The notes beneath the pieces were generated by a model. That model did no database searches. It was not told the DNA's origin and was given only the letters and a program-made list of their open reading frames with translations. A DNA stretch of 64,000 nucleotides from Emiliania huxleyi CCMP1516 (taxonomy: Eukaryota; Haptophyta; Isochrysidales; Noelaerhabdaceae). This document shows positions 11,668 through 21,891 of this stretch, piece by piece. A program made the translations under genes and the position numbers. Position 1 is the first letter of the stretch, and every line of letters starts with the position of its first letter. Location of the stretch: positions 72,347-136,346 of the forward strand of contig NW_005201277.1 of the NCBI RefSeq assembly GCF_000372725.1. The letters run 5' to 3'.

Positions 11668-12146
11668 TCAGGCCGCGGCTGTGGCCTCCCACCGCTTGGT
11701 CCTCAACCCCTCGGCGTCGAACCAACGCCAGACGGCGAACTCCTGCTGCCTGCGCCACCGCCCCTCGCCTCGGCCCTCTGCGGGGGCGAGCTGCCGGCAG
11801 AGGCGGAGGAAAGCAAGCACATCCTCGGGGCGGCGCAACCTGCCGGAAGGCGCCAGGGGAGGGAGGGAAGGGGGGGGGGGGGGGGCACACCGCGGCTGGG
11901 AGGTGTCGTTGTCCACCTCGATGTGAAGATCGACGTGCCGCTGCAGCGCGGCCACGGCGCGCGGCACCTGATCGTACACCTGCGCCAGCAGCGGCGGCGG
12001 GATGCGCCTCCCCGTCTCGGCGCCTCGCCTCGCCTCTCGCTCGACCACTCTCGCCCACGACGCCGTGACGTGCACGATGCCTGTGGAAAGACATCCCAGG
12101 GGGGCGACCGCATTTCTTTTTTTTGCCCCACGACGCAGTGACGTGC

Positions 12147-12217
<71 letters not shown>

Positions 12218-12243
12218 GTGTGTGTGTGTGTGTGTGCGTGTGT

Positions 12244-12309
<66 letters not shown>

Positions 12310-14060
12310 GTGCTATGCCGAGGCGGTGTGTCTTGTGAGCCTGTTTGTGTCTGTGTGTCGCTCGAGCGTGCCGTCCTCTTCTGTCCCGCGTCCCCACCCA
12401 GACCGCGCATGTGTCCAGTCCGAGCCTGGCTGTTCTTCACCTTCCTACCTACCTACCTAGGCGGTGGGCTGGGTAGACGCGGCGCAGCCGCCGCAGCTCG
12501 CGTGACCACCAGAGCCTGTTCACAGCTGCAGGTATGTATGTATTGTTCACAGCTGTATTGTTCACAGCTCGCGTGACCACCAGAGCCTGTTCACAGCTGC
12601 AGGTATGTATGTATTGTTCACAGCTGTATTGTTCACAGCTCGCGTGACCACCGGAGCCTGACTCGCAGAGGAGGCGAGGTGAGCCGAGGTGAGCCGAGGT
12701 GAGCCGAGGTGAGCCGAGGTGAGCCGAGGTGAGCCGAGATGAGCCGAGGAGTGAGCCGAAATGTGAGCCGAGATAGACGACTCGCTCCCCTGCGACTCCT
12801 CTCTCGGCTACTCTCTCGGCTCTCTCGGCTCTCTCGGCTCTCTCTCGGCTACTCTCGGCGACTCTCGGCGACTCTCGGCGACGTTCCGCCAACCTCGGCT
12901 GATCTCGGCTACTCTTCTCGCCCACTCTCTCACTAACGCCCGCCTGTCTCGCAAGGAGGAGTCGACCCAGACATGGAACCCGCGGCGGAAGGCCTGTTCA
13001 CAGCTGCAGGTGTGAAGAGACGCCGCCCACAGGCCGACGGCATGAAGAGACCAGGCGCCGCGACGCACCTGTTCACAGCCGGAGGTGTGAAGAGACACCG
13101 CCCACAAGCCGACGGCGTGCAGCCGTTGGCGTGGGAGAAACGCCTCCTCTGTGGCCACCTCTGCGATGCAGCCCGCCTGGAAAAAGAAATTCGCGCCGCG
13201 TGCGACCACGGGCACGCAACACAAGACTGGGACGCGTCTGCGAGGCAGCCCGCCTATATGCAGGTACAAAGAAGCCGCGCGTGCCTCCGCGTAGTTCTTT
13301 CCTGCCGCGCCTCCTGCGACCCAGGCGCGCCTCGAGCTGCGTGAGCAGTCCGGCCGTCTGCGCGTTGAGCCGCTCGTAGGTGCGCCTACAGGAAGGTTCC
13401 AGGAAAGGTCCAGGACAGGTCCAGGAAGAGGTCGCAGAGGAGCGGCTTGTAGGCGCGCGTCTCTGGCAGCGCGGCGCGGATGCGGTCCACGTCGATGCGC
13501 ACGAAGGACGAGAGGGGAAGCAGGCCTGGGGGGAGGGGACAGGAGTGGGCAGAGCGGAGAGAAGAGAGAGCAAAGAGCGGAGAGAGGAGAGCGGAGAGCA
13601 GACGGTAGAGAGCAGCGTCACCGTTCTCATCGAGCAGCTCCATCACGTGTGTCTTGCCGGCGCCCATACAGCCTGCCGTGAAAATGGCCCACGGCTGCGC
13701 GGGCGCGCCGACCGCGCCACGCCTCTGCTGCTGCCACCGCGACAGCACCTGCCGCAACCCCTGCAGCACGCCGCGGCCAGCCGGCGTGGCATGCTCAGCA
13801 CCGCCAACAGCGCCGTCGCGGAGCATTCGCCGGATGATGGCGTCCTGCTGCTCCTGGCGACGCAGCGAGTAGTGAACGTGCCACGAGTAGTCGAGCCGCG
13901 CACGTGACGCGGCGAATTCATGACGCAACGGTGCGGCCGGGTTGCGATGATTCTCAGACGTCGACCGGCGCCAGTCGTACCCGTCGTGGTCGTCGATGGC
14001 GCCGTGCCTCGTGCTGGCGATGCGGGAGGCGAGGGCGAGCGTCGGGAGGAGCAGGCTCAT
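11668..14060 (-). CDS. Zeta-toxin-type P-loop kinase domain protein
   Basis: Proposed exons on the minus strand: 14060-13622, 13525-13459, 13385-13331, 13176-13144, 12993 to about 12860, 12080-11891 and 11839-11668. Domain evidence: Walker A ([17 protein letters not shown]), a following [14 protein letters not shown] strand, a VWVDSSLRD segment, and a C-terminal [18 protein letters not shown] block with a basic lid-like run. This is the zeta/AAA kinase-like fold, whose bacterial members phosphorylate UDP-N-acetylglucosamine. Algal homologues occur as stand-alone enzymes of unknown substrate, and nothing here suggests a toxin-antitoxin pair. The N-terminus [16 protein letters not shown] is signal-like. 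Five introns are short. The one between about 12860 and 12081 is large and holds a (GT)n tract, repeat R1 and minisatellites; its donor is unresolved. Several introns begin GC and repeat the sequence of the next exon. Confidence 0.7.
12149..12315. repeat. (GT)n microsatellite inside a kinase-gene intron
   Basis: About 165 bp of GT repeat with a few interruptions. It lies in the large intron of the minus-strand zeta-type kinase gene, next to repeat R1 copy B. Confidence 0.95.
12326..12460 (+). repeat. Dispersed repeat R1, copy B (short form)
   Basis: It matches the 3' 135 bp of copy A (GTGTGTCTTGTGAGC ... CAGTCCGAGCCTGG ... CCTACCTACCTA). It lies antisense within the kinase-gene intron. Confidence 0.85.
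12500..12860. repeat. Tandem repeats in the kinase-gene intron
   Basis: A roughly 75-bp unit containing CGCGTGACCACCRGAGCC and TGTTCACAGCTGCAGGTATG is repeated at 12500-12660; its TTCACAGCTG resembles the introner core. A 10-bp GAGCCGAGGT tandem follows (about 12678-12760), then CTCTCGGCT repeats (about 12800-12880). Confidence 0.85.
12994..13143 (-). repeat. Intron made of two tandem introner units (kinase gene)
   Basis: Read on the minus strand, the intron starts GCGTTTCTCC and ends GCTGTGAACAG|GCCTTCCGCC, with two copies of the core GCGTCTCTTCACACCT (first copy GTGTCTCTTC). The 5' intron end and the next exon start are similar, which points to a duplicated target. The second unit begins GTGCGTCGCGGCGCCTGGTC, almost identical to the unit in the prolyl 4-hydroxylase gene at 36.5-36.7 kb. 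Splicing joins ...TEE to AFRRGFHVW in frame. Confidence 0.8.
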
Positions 14061-14099
14061 GTATGTGCCCTGTGCATCAACAGGGTTCACCCGAGAGCT

Positions 14100-14381
14100 G
14101 GGTTCCGGCTCCTACCGGATGGGGGTCTGTTCACAGCCTTGTTATTGAGAAGAAAATACCTCCTATGGCGCTGTGCGCTGGCCTGTGAGCTGACTCGCGC
14201 CAAAACGCCTACCTACCTACCTATCCCCAGGCCGCGCAGCGAAGCGAAAAAAGATGAAAATAGCGGGTACCTACCTATTGCAGGGCCCTTTTGGGCCAAA
14301 CAAGACCAACCTACCTACCTATCTGGGAGGGAGGGGCCAGCCAGTGCCACAGACCCCCTATCCGGGTAGGAGCCGGAACCC
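14100..14381. mobile_element. Foldback or MITE-like element with about 32-bp inverted arms
   Basis: The left arm (14100-14130) starts GGGTTCCGGCTCCTACC and ends GGGGGTCTGT. The right arm (14349-14381) is its inverse, ACAGACCCCC to GGTAGGAGCCGGAACCC, with two small differences. The spacer of about 220 bp carries CCTA tandems. I see no convincing target duplication. It lies just upstream of the kinase gene start (14060). A related inverted end, CGCAAAAGAGCCGGAACCC, occurs at 15011-15029. Confidence 0.7.
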
Positions 14382-15033
14382 AGCGTCGCCATACTCGACA
14401 CCCGATGCGTATAACCGATGCGCATAAAAGAATTTTAGAAAGTTTCTCGCAGCTAGCCGGGGGTGCAACACGCGCCGCTGGCGGTAGGGGGCAAGGCGGG
14501 CGAGCACTCGCCGTCGGCTGCTCGGTGCGCGACACGGTGCCAGAGGCGCCTCGAGAACAGTCACAGAGTGGTCGGAAGCCCGCCGCTCCCAGTCCCCCAA
14601 AAGAAGTCAGGTGCGCTGCAACCTCGCGCCGCCGCCGCCCGCCTGGCTAGGAGGGGAAGTCGACGCCGTTGCTCGGATCCACGGTGCACTCGACCGTGTG
14701 CTGATGGAACGGTGCGGGGTCAGGAGCCGCTGCAGGTCGCGAGCATCGACGCGCCGACCGACGACAACCTCTTTGGACTTTGCAGAGCCCGTGCTAACGG
14801 AGCCGCTGCCTCTCTCTCGCTCAACGGAGGAGACGCGCCGCTGCAGGTGTCGTCCGTCGTGCCGCTGCCGCCCGGCGACAACTGCCGGTGGCCCGATGCC
14901 ACCGTAGTGTACACAGGCGACCTCACGCACGCGACGGACGGTGACTCGTCGGTTTTTTTTGGTTCGTTCTTGTGGTTGATGAGAAGTATGAAAACGGGGT
15001 CCCTACCCACGCAAAAGAGCCGGAACCCAAACG
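14382..15033. other. No gene recognised upstream of the ankyrin-kinase gene
   Basis: A plus-strand frame at about 14735-14960 (EEPLQVASIDAPTDDNLFG, then NGGDAPLQVSSVVPLPPGD) looks codon-like but has no family I recognise. It could be part of an upstream exon or a remnant. The promoter of the gene at 15034 would fall here. Confidence 0.4.
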
Positions 15034-18000
15034 ATGGTGGGTGCCGGTTCCCAAAGCTGCTTTGACGCGGTCGTGCTAGCGGCTGAGCGAGGCGAGGAGG
15101 AGGCGGTGCTGGCGTGGCTCGAGGGCGGCGGGTGGGCCGACGCGACGTGCGAGAGTGGCGGCGTGAGCGGCGTCACGCTGCTGATGGGCGCCGCCCGCTA
15201 CGGCCAAGAGCGGGTGGTCGAGTTGCTGCTGCAGCGCGGCGCGGAGATCAACCTGCAGGACAGTAACGGCTGGGCCGCGCTGATGTACGCCGCCTTCAAC
15301 GGCCAGGAGCGGGTGATCGAGCTGCTGCTCCGGCGCAGGGCGAAGGTCAACCTGCAGGACAGCAACGGCGCCACCGCGCTGTTGCACGCCGCCTACAACG
15401 GCTGCGAGCAGGTGATCGAGTTGCTGATTCGGCACGGCGCGGAGGTCGACCTGCAGATCAACGGCGTCACCGCGCTGATGGGCGCCGCCTTCCTCAACCA
15501 CCCCGCCGTCGTGCAGCGCTTGCTGCGGGCGGGCGCAGACGCGGCGCGCACTGCTAACGGCAAGACGGCGCTGCAGCTGGCCAAGGAAAAGGGCCACGCC
15601 GAGTGCGTCAAGGTATTGTCGGAGGCGGCGGCGGCTGCAGACGGCCGGGCAGGGGCGGGCGGCGCTTCCTCGGGCGCGGCAGCTGCAGCGGCAGCGGTGG
15701 ACGCGCCGCTGCTCAGACAGCGAGTCGTGCTCGGCGGGCTCTCTTCCCGCCCCGAGCTGAACGGGCAGTGGGGCGTGGCGGGGAGCTTCGAGGGCGGCCG
15801 GTACGCGGTGGCGCTCGAGGGCGGCGGCGAGAGCGTGCGGGTGCGGCCGGGTAATCTGTCGCTGGCGGCGGCGGAGCCGAGCGGTGGCGTGGCAGTCTAC
15901 GACGAGGTCGTGGCAGCGGCTGGGCGAGGCGACGAGGAGGCGGTGCTGGCGTGGCTTAACAGTGGCGGACGGGCCAACGCGACGTACGAGCAAGGCGGCG
16001 TGAGCGGCCTCTCGCTGCTGATGGGTGCCGCTGCCCACGGCCACGAGCGGGTGGTCGAGTTGCTGATACGGCGCGGCGCTGAGGTCAACAAGCAGAGCAG
16101 CAATGGCGTCACCGCGCTGATGAGCGCCGCCGTCCGAGGCCAGGAGCGGGTGGTCGAGTTGCTGCTTCGGCACCGCGCGGAGATCAACCTGCGGAACAGT
16201 GGCGGCTTCACCGCGCTTATTGACGCCGCCTTCAAAGGCCACGAGCGGGTGGTCGACTTGCTGATACGGCACGGCGCTGAGATCAACCTGCAGAACGGCG
16301 AAGGCGGCACCGCGCTGATTCTCGCCGCCGACCAAGGCCACGAGCGGATGGTCGACTTGCTGATTCGGCGCGGCGCTGAGCTCAATTTGCAGAGCAGCGA
16401 CGGCGGCACCGCGCTGATGAACGCCGCTTGCTTCAACCACCCCGCCGTTGTGCGGCGCTTGCTGCGGGCGGGCGCAGACACCGCGGCGCGCACTGCGAGC
16501 GGCAAAACGGCGCTGCAGTGGGCCAAGGAGCAGGGCCACGCCGAGTGCGTCGAGGCTTTCAAGAAGCACGTCCAGGATATGCTGGCGGGACGGCCCACGG
16601 CGACAGCAGCCGGCGGCGAAGGCGCGGGCGGCGCTTCCTCCGGCGGCGCTTCCTCGGCTGGATCGAGAGTCGCGAAGACGCCATCTCCAGCGGTGGCGGC
16701 GGGGCGGGCGCCGAGCGGTGTCGTGGCAGTCCCCGATGCGGTCGTGGCAGCGGCTGAGCGAGGCGAGGAGGAGGCGGTGCTGGCGTGGCTTGACAGTGGC
16801 GGGCGGGCCGACGCGACGTACGAGAGAGGCGGCGTGAGCGGCCTCACGCTGCTGATGGGCGCCACCGTGTATGGCCACGAGCGGCTGGTCGAGCTGCTGC
16901 TGCAGCGCGGCGCTGAGGTCGACCGGCACGACAGCAACGGCGACACCGCGCTGATGAATGCCGCCAGCCAAGGCCACGAGCGGGTGGTCGAGCTGCTGCT
17001 GCGGCGCGGCGCGGAGGTCGACCTGCTGAACAGCGCCGGCTACACCGCGCTGATGGGCGCCGCCGGCGAAGGCCACGAGCGGGTGGTCGATTTGCTGTTT
17101 CGGCACGGCGCGGAGATCAACTTGCAGAACGGCGAAGGCGGCACCGCGCTGATGGCCGCCGCCGGCCCGGGCCACGAGCGGGTGGTCGACTTGCTGACAC
17201 GGCACGGCGCGGAGGTCAACCTGCAGGACAGCGACGGCGTCACCGCGCTGATGGTCGCCGCCGGCTACGGCCACGAGCGGGTGGTCGAGCTGCTGTTGCA
17301 GCACGGTGCTGATGTCAACTTGCAGAACAGCAACGGTGGCACCGCGCTGATGATCGCCGCCATATTCAACCACCTCACCGTCGTGCGGCGCTTGCTGCGG
17401 GCGGGCGCAGATGATGCGGCGCGCAGTGCGAGCGGCGAGACGGCGCTGCAGTGGGCCAAGGAGAAGGGCCACGCCGAGTGCGTGCGCACCCTCGAGGAGC
17501 ACACGTCGAGCACAGCAGAGGCTGAGGGGGAGACGGCGGTCGCAGAATCAGCCGAACAGGTCGCGGCGGCCGCACGCGAGGCGGGAGCGGCAGCGGTGGC
17601 GGCGGAGGCGCGCGATGCTGCCGAGGCTGCGCTGCGCGAGGCGGTTGAGGCGTGCGAGCGAGGCGACGCCGATCTCGAGGCGCTCAGGGCGGCGATCAAC
17701 GCAAACACCGAAGCCGCCGACGGCTCGGAGGCGCTGCGGGCGGCGCGGCGGCTGCGCGACGAGCTGGCGGAGCGAAAGGTCCGCGAGGCCAGGGCGCTGA
17801 AGCGGCAGCGGCAGAAGGAGGAGAAGGCGGCGGCGAGGCAGGCGGAGGCGGCGGCGCGGGCGGCGGAGGAGGAGGCGCGGGCGGCGGACGAGGCGCGGGC
17901 GGCTGAGGCAGCTGCGGCGGCGCGGGCGGCGCGGGCATCGGAGGAGGCGGATGAGGCGGCGCGGGCGGCGGAGGAGGCGGAGGCGGCGTCGCGGGCAAGG

Positions 18001-19305
18001 GAGGAGGCGGAGGCGAGGGCAAGGGAGGAGGCAGAGGCGAGGGCAAGGGAGGAGGCAGAGGCGAGGGCGAGGGAGGAGGCGGCAAGGGAGAGGGAGGAGG
18101 CGAGGATGAGGGCGGAGGCGGCGGAGGCAGCGGCGGAGGCGGCGGCTGTAGAGGCGGCAGTGGCGGCCGTGGCGGCGGCGGAGGCTCAAGAGGCGGCGGC
18201 AGCGGAGGCGGCGGCAGCGGCAGCGGCAGCGGCAGCTGCGGCAGCGTCGGCGGCGGCGACTGTCGCCGCCCTCGCCACCGCCGCCGCGCCGCCCGCTGCC
18301 GTCCCTCTCGACGAGCTCATCGCGGCGACCGACGGCTTTGCCGAGGCGCGCAAGGTGGGCGAGGGAGGCTTCGGGCGCGTCTACCGCGCCGACGCGCTGC
18401 CGTCTCTCCCGCGCGTCGCTTGCGGGTTCGCCGTCAAGACGGCGTTGGTCGGTGTCGGCGCCCAAGGCCTCACCGAGCTGCAGAGCGAGGTGCGCACGCT
18501 CAGCACGGCGTGCCACCCGTCCCTGCTCCCTCTTCTCGGCGCTTGCCTGGCGCCGGCGAGAGCGTGCCTCGTCTACCCCCTCTGCCGCGGCGGCAGCCTC
18601 GAGGACCGCCTCTACCGCGCTCCAGCCGCGCTGGAGCGGCTCCGCATGCTCGGCTTCGAGACGCCGCCTCCGCCGCTCTCCTCTGCCGCACGGCTCCGCG
18701 TGCTGCGCGACGCCGCAAGCGCGCTGCACTACCTGCACACGCGCTCTCCGATGATCCTGCACCGCGACGTCTCGGCGGGCAACATCCTGCTCGACGAGCG
18801 CGGCAACGGCTACCTCGCCGACGTGGGCCTCGCGCGCGCGGCAGAGGCGACGGCCGGCGGCAGCCAGCAGGTGTCGCACCTGTCGACGCAGCGCCTCTTC
18901 GGTAAGCTTGGGTACATGGACCCGATCATTTCGCAGAGCGGGCAGGCGTCAGCGCTGACCGACGGCTATGCGCTCGGCATCACGCTGCTCGTCGCCTTGA
19001 CGGGCCGCGGCGCCGTCGGCCTCCTCGACGAGTGCGACGATGCGCTTGAGGAGCCCGACACGGCGGAGGGATCGATCGCGGCGGCCGACGCGGGCTGGTC
19101 GGCGGCGCAAGCCGAGGAGTTGGCGCGGCTGGTGGTCGGGCTGGCTCTTGTGAGGAAGAAGAGGCGGATGCCGCTCGCAGAGGCGCTGCCGCGGCTGGAG
19201 GCGCTAGTCGAGGCGGCGGGGGAGGTGGAGGAGAAGGTTGGGGCCGAGGAGCGCCAGTGTGACCTCTGCTACGACGCGCCGCGCTCGGTCCGTTTCGCGT
19301 GCGGC
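15034..19305 (+). CDS. Ankyrin x3/coiled-coil/Pelle-IRAK-type kinase/RING protein (3' end lost in gap)
   Basis: An uninterrupted frame from ATG 15034 (MVGAGSQSCFDAVVLAAERG) runs into the gap. Domains: ankyrin block 1 (residues about 10-200); a small module RVVLGGLSSRPELNGQWGVA (about 225-280); ankyrin block 2 (285-515); ankyrin block 3 (565-815); Ala/Glu/Arg coiled coil (830-1085); protein kinase (about 1088-1395); RING start CDLCYDAPRSVRFACG (about 1408). The kinase is RLK/Pelle-like: LIAATDGFAEARKVGEGGFG, FAVKT, HRDVSAGNILL, ADVGLAR, GKLGYMDP. The catalytic Asp and Asn are present, but the usual HRDxK lysine is Ser and DFG reads DVG, so activity is uncertain. The combination suggests a kinase coupled to ubiquitin ligation in signalling. 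The three ankyrin blocks are close paralogues (HERVVELLLRRGAEV). The stop codon lies in or beyond the unsequenced gap; the open frame after it is not convincingly coding. Confidence 0.85.
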
Positions 19306-19829
19306 NNNNNNNNNNNNNNNNNNNNNNNNNNNNNNNNNNNNNNNNNNNNNNNNNNNNNNNNNNNNNNNNNNNNNNNNNNNNNNNNNNNNNNNNNNNNNNN
19401 NNNNNNNNNNNNNNNNNNNNNNNNNNNNNNNNNNNNNNNNNNNNNNNNNNNNNNNNNNNNNNNNNNNNNNNNNNNNNNNNNNNNNNNNNNNNNNNNNNNN
19501 NNNNNNNNNNNNNNNNNNNNNNNNNNNNNNNNNNNNNNNNNNNNNNNNNNNNNNNNNNNNNNNNNNNNNNNNNNNNNNNNNNNNNNNNNNNNNNNNNNNN
19601 NNNNNNNNNNNNNNNNNNNNNNNNNNNNNNNNNNNNNNNNNNNNNNNNNNNNNNNNNNNNNNNNNNNNNNNNNNNNNNNNNNNNNNNNNNNNNNNNNNNN
19701 NNNNNNNNNNNNNNNNNNNNNNNNNNNNNNNNNNNNNNNNNNNNNNNNNNNNNNNNNNNNNNNNNNNNNNNNNNNNNNNNNNNNNNNNNNNNNNNNNNNN
19801 NNNNNNNNNNNNNNNNNNNNNNNNNNNNN
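19306..19829. other. Assembly gap (run of N)
   Basis: 524 undetermined bases. The gap falls right after the first Cys-x2-Cys ... Cys-Gly of the RING finger, so the zinc-binding core and the stop of the preceding gene are missing. Confidence 1.
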
Positions 19830-20518
19830 TGCGCCACGGGTTCGAGGGCGGCGCCTCGCCCCCTCCCTCCGCCCCCCCCGCGCCGCCCGCCGCGCGCTCG
19901 CCCGCTTGCTCGCTCGCTCCTCTCGCTTGTTCTGCCGACTCGTCTGTGCCGATTCCGGGGCATCGACTTGCGGGGGGCAGAGGCGATGGGTGGCAGCGAG
20001 GGCGGCGGTGCGGGCAGGAGGCCAGCCCCGGTGTCTGCGGCGGGCGCGTGCGCTCGTGCCGGCACGTGCGCGGTACGGTGTACCATGGGGGAAGGGAGGG
20101 AGGGGGGGGGGTGGGGGAGGTCTGACTCTCATGCGGCGGTGGCGGTTTGTATCTCTGGTGGTGGTGCGTCTGTCCAGTCTCTCGCTCTCTCGCTCCTCTC
20201 TGCATGTCTATTGGCCTTCTCGCGCTGTCCTATTCACCTCGACCCCTTCTGCCTTTTACGACCAGCGCGGAGCCGGAGGACAGGACGAGTGACAGCTCGT
20301 AGCTGCTAGAGATACGGCACGCCGTAACGCACCGACGTCTGGACGATGGACCGGTGAGCGGTGTGGAGGCTGTGTGGAGCGTCTCGAGGTCGAGCGAGGT
20401 GTGGCGCGCGACTAAACTTTCTTTTAAACTACACGGTACAGGATCGAGGTGCACGCTGGACGCTGCCAGAGCAGTGTCGTCCCCCCTCTCCCCGACGGCG
20501 ATGGCGGTGTGACACTTG
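19830..20518. other. No gene recognised after the gap
   Basis: The frame that stays open to 20292 is Arg/Ala-rich and holds no RING residues. CTCGCT repeats and a G-run are present. Probably 3' UTR and intergenic DNA. Confidence 0.5.
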
Positions 20519-20992
20519 GCCTAAGCACAATATTCTCGAATATCTCCGAGAATATAGATGGTCCCGCGCACTTTCGTATTCGAGAATATTCTCGAGAATA
20601 TAGATGCCCCGGCGCGGCTTTTTCTCAAGAATCTATGAGTTTTCTTCAGCCCTTGACCTTGGTTGACCTCGAGTCTCAAGATATTCTTGAATATTCTCGC
20701 CGTTACATCGCGGCGTCTAGAACGGTCTTGACTAGAGCTTCTCGAAACAGCTCTTTTGCCCCCTCAAAAGTAGGTTTTGGGTCGATGCAGACGGAAATCT
20801 TTAAGTTTTGGACGTTCCTGAGCGGTTTGGGAGCACAAACCTCTACTTTAGAGCGATTTTTGGCGTCCGCTGACCTCTCGCGTGGTGAAAATATTCTCAA
20901 TATTCGAGAATATTCTCGAGAATATAGATGGTCTGGCGAGAATATAAGCAAAAGAATATAGATAGTACTTGGCGAGAAAAACGTGCTTAGGC
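20519..20992. mobile_element. MITE-like AT-rich element with GCCTAAGCAC terminal inverts
   Basis: A roughly 474-bp island begins GCCTAAGCAC (20519-20528) and ends GTGCTTAGGC (20983-20992), a perfect 10-bp inverted pair. TTCTCG also recurs inside both ends. The interior repeats GAGAATATAGATGG and the palindrome GAATATTCTCGAGAATATTC several times and is much richer in A/T than its surroundings. No coding frame or clear target duplication is seen. The class is unknown. Confidence 0.65.
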
Positions 20993-21891
20993 TAAGGTAC
21001 CGATCGAGCTACAAGAGGAGCTTGTTCAGCAGGATGACGAGGTTTGCCACGAAAAAACCCCTGGACTGGAAAGGGGGCTAACTGGGCGGCCAAATTCACA
21101 CCTCGCGGGACTACTTATGTTTTCGTAAACGTAGTCGTGGGTAACCCCCGCTACGTCGCACGAGTGCAACCGGGTAGGGGGGAGCTAAAATCTCTCTCTC
21201 TCTCAGATCTCCCCTCGATCGTGCTACGGAATACTTTTGTTGGATAGGGGTGGGATTCTCCTTCGCCCTTCGGGCTCGGGCTGTGGCGTTTACCTGACAT
21301 CCACACAAGGAATATTCACCGCACAACTGTGAACGGTGACTCGAAGATCTTTCCGCGAAAATTCTTTCGCTCTCTGCGTGAACGCTCTACGCGGAGAGAG
21401 CGAGTCGTAAGCACAAAGGCAAGCCAGCACTTTCCTCGTCCGCTCGCGCTTGCCGCGCCGCATTGCGCCCGACTATGCAGCCGCGAGCTGCACACCTAGA
21501 CTCCCGCGACGCCTATTGCTCACGGAACCCGCCGCCCCCTCACCACCCCGACCATGCGATGCGCCCTCGCTCGCGGCGCGAGCGGCTGTACCCCCCTCGG
21601 CCTCGCACCGCCTGCCTACTCCCGCTCGCAGGTACAGCCGCTGCCATGGAGGAGGCCGCGAGACGCGTCCGCTGCTGCCCATTCCACACCCTTGTCCCGC
21701 GCGAACCCGTCCGACCGCCCTCCCTCTCTTACGCGGGTACTCGCACCGCCTCGCATCTCTGCTACATCTAGAGAGTGCCAAGACTCTGTGTCCGCAGCCG
21801 CGAGGGCCACTCGAGCGCTGGCCTGCACCTACCATCGGGGACACCACCTTCAACCGCTTCTTGACTCTCTGCAGGAATTCATTCGATCAAC
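20993..21891. other. No gene recognised
   Basis: It holds a CTCTCTCTCT tract (about 21191-21203), an inverted pair around 21370-21405 (GCTCTCTGCGTGAACGC ... GCGGAGAGAGC) and GC-rich unassigned frames. Probably the 5' flank of the gene at 21892. Confidence 0.45.

Noticed and set aside
11591-12460. Long ORFs rich in Thr-His or Cys-Val across the (GT)n tract
   Set aside because: They are translations of a dinucleotide repeat inside an intron, not proteins.
11668-14060. Toxin-antitoxin system around the zeta-type kinase
   Set aside because: No epsilon-like antitoxin partner is visible, the gene is eukaryotic with multiple introns, and algal members of this fold are widespread kinases of unknown substrate.
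15076-17502. 808-residue minus-strand ORF opposite the ankyrin blocks
   Set aside because: It is the antisense shadow of the repeated ankyrin codons.
19830-20292. Continuation of the ankyrin-kinase frame after the gap
   Set aside because: The frame is open only by composition; no RING cysteines or histidines follow and the gap length is not certain to preserve frame.
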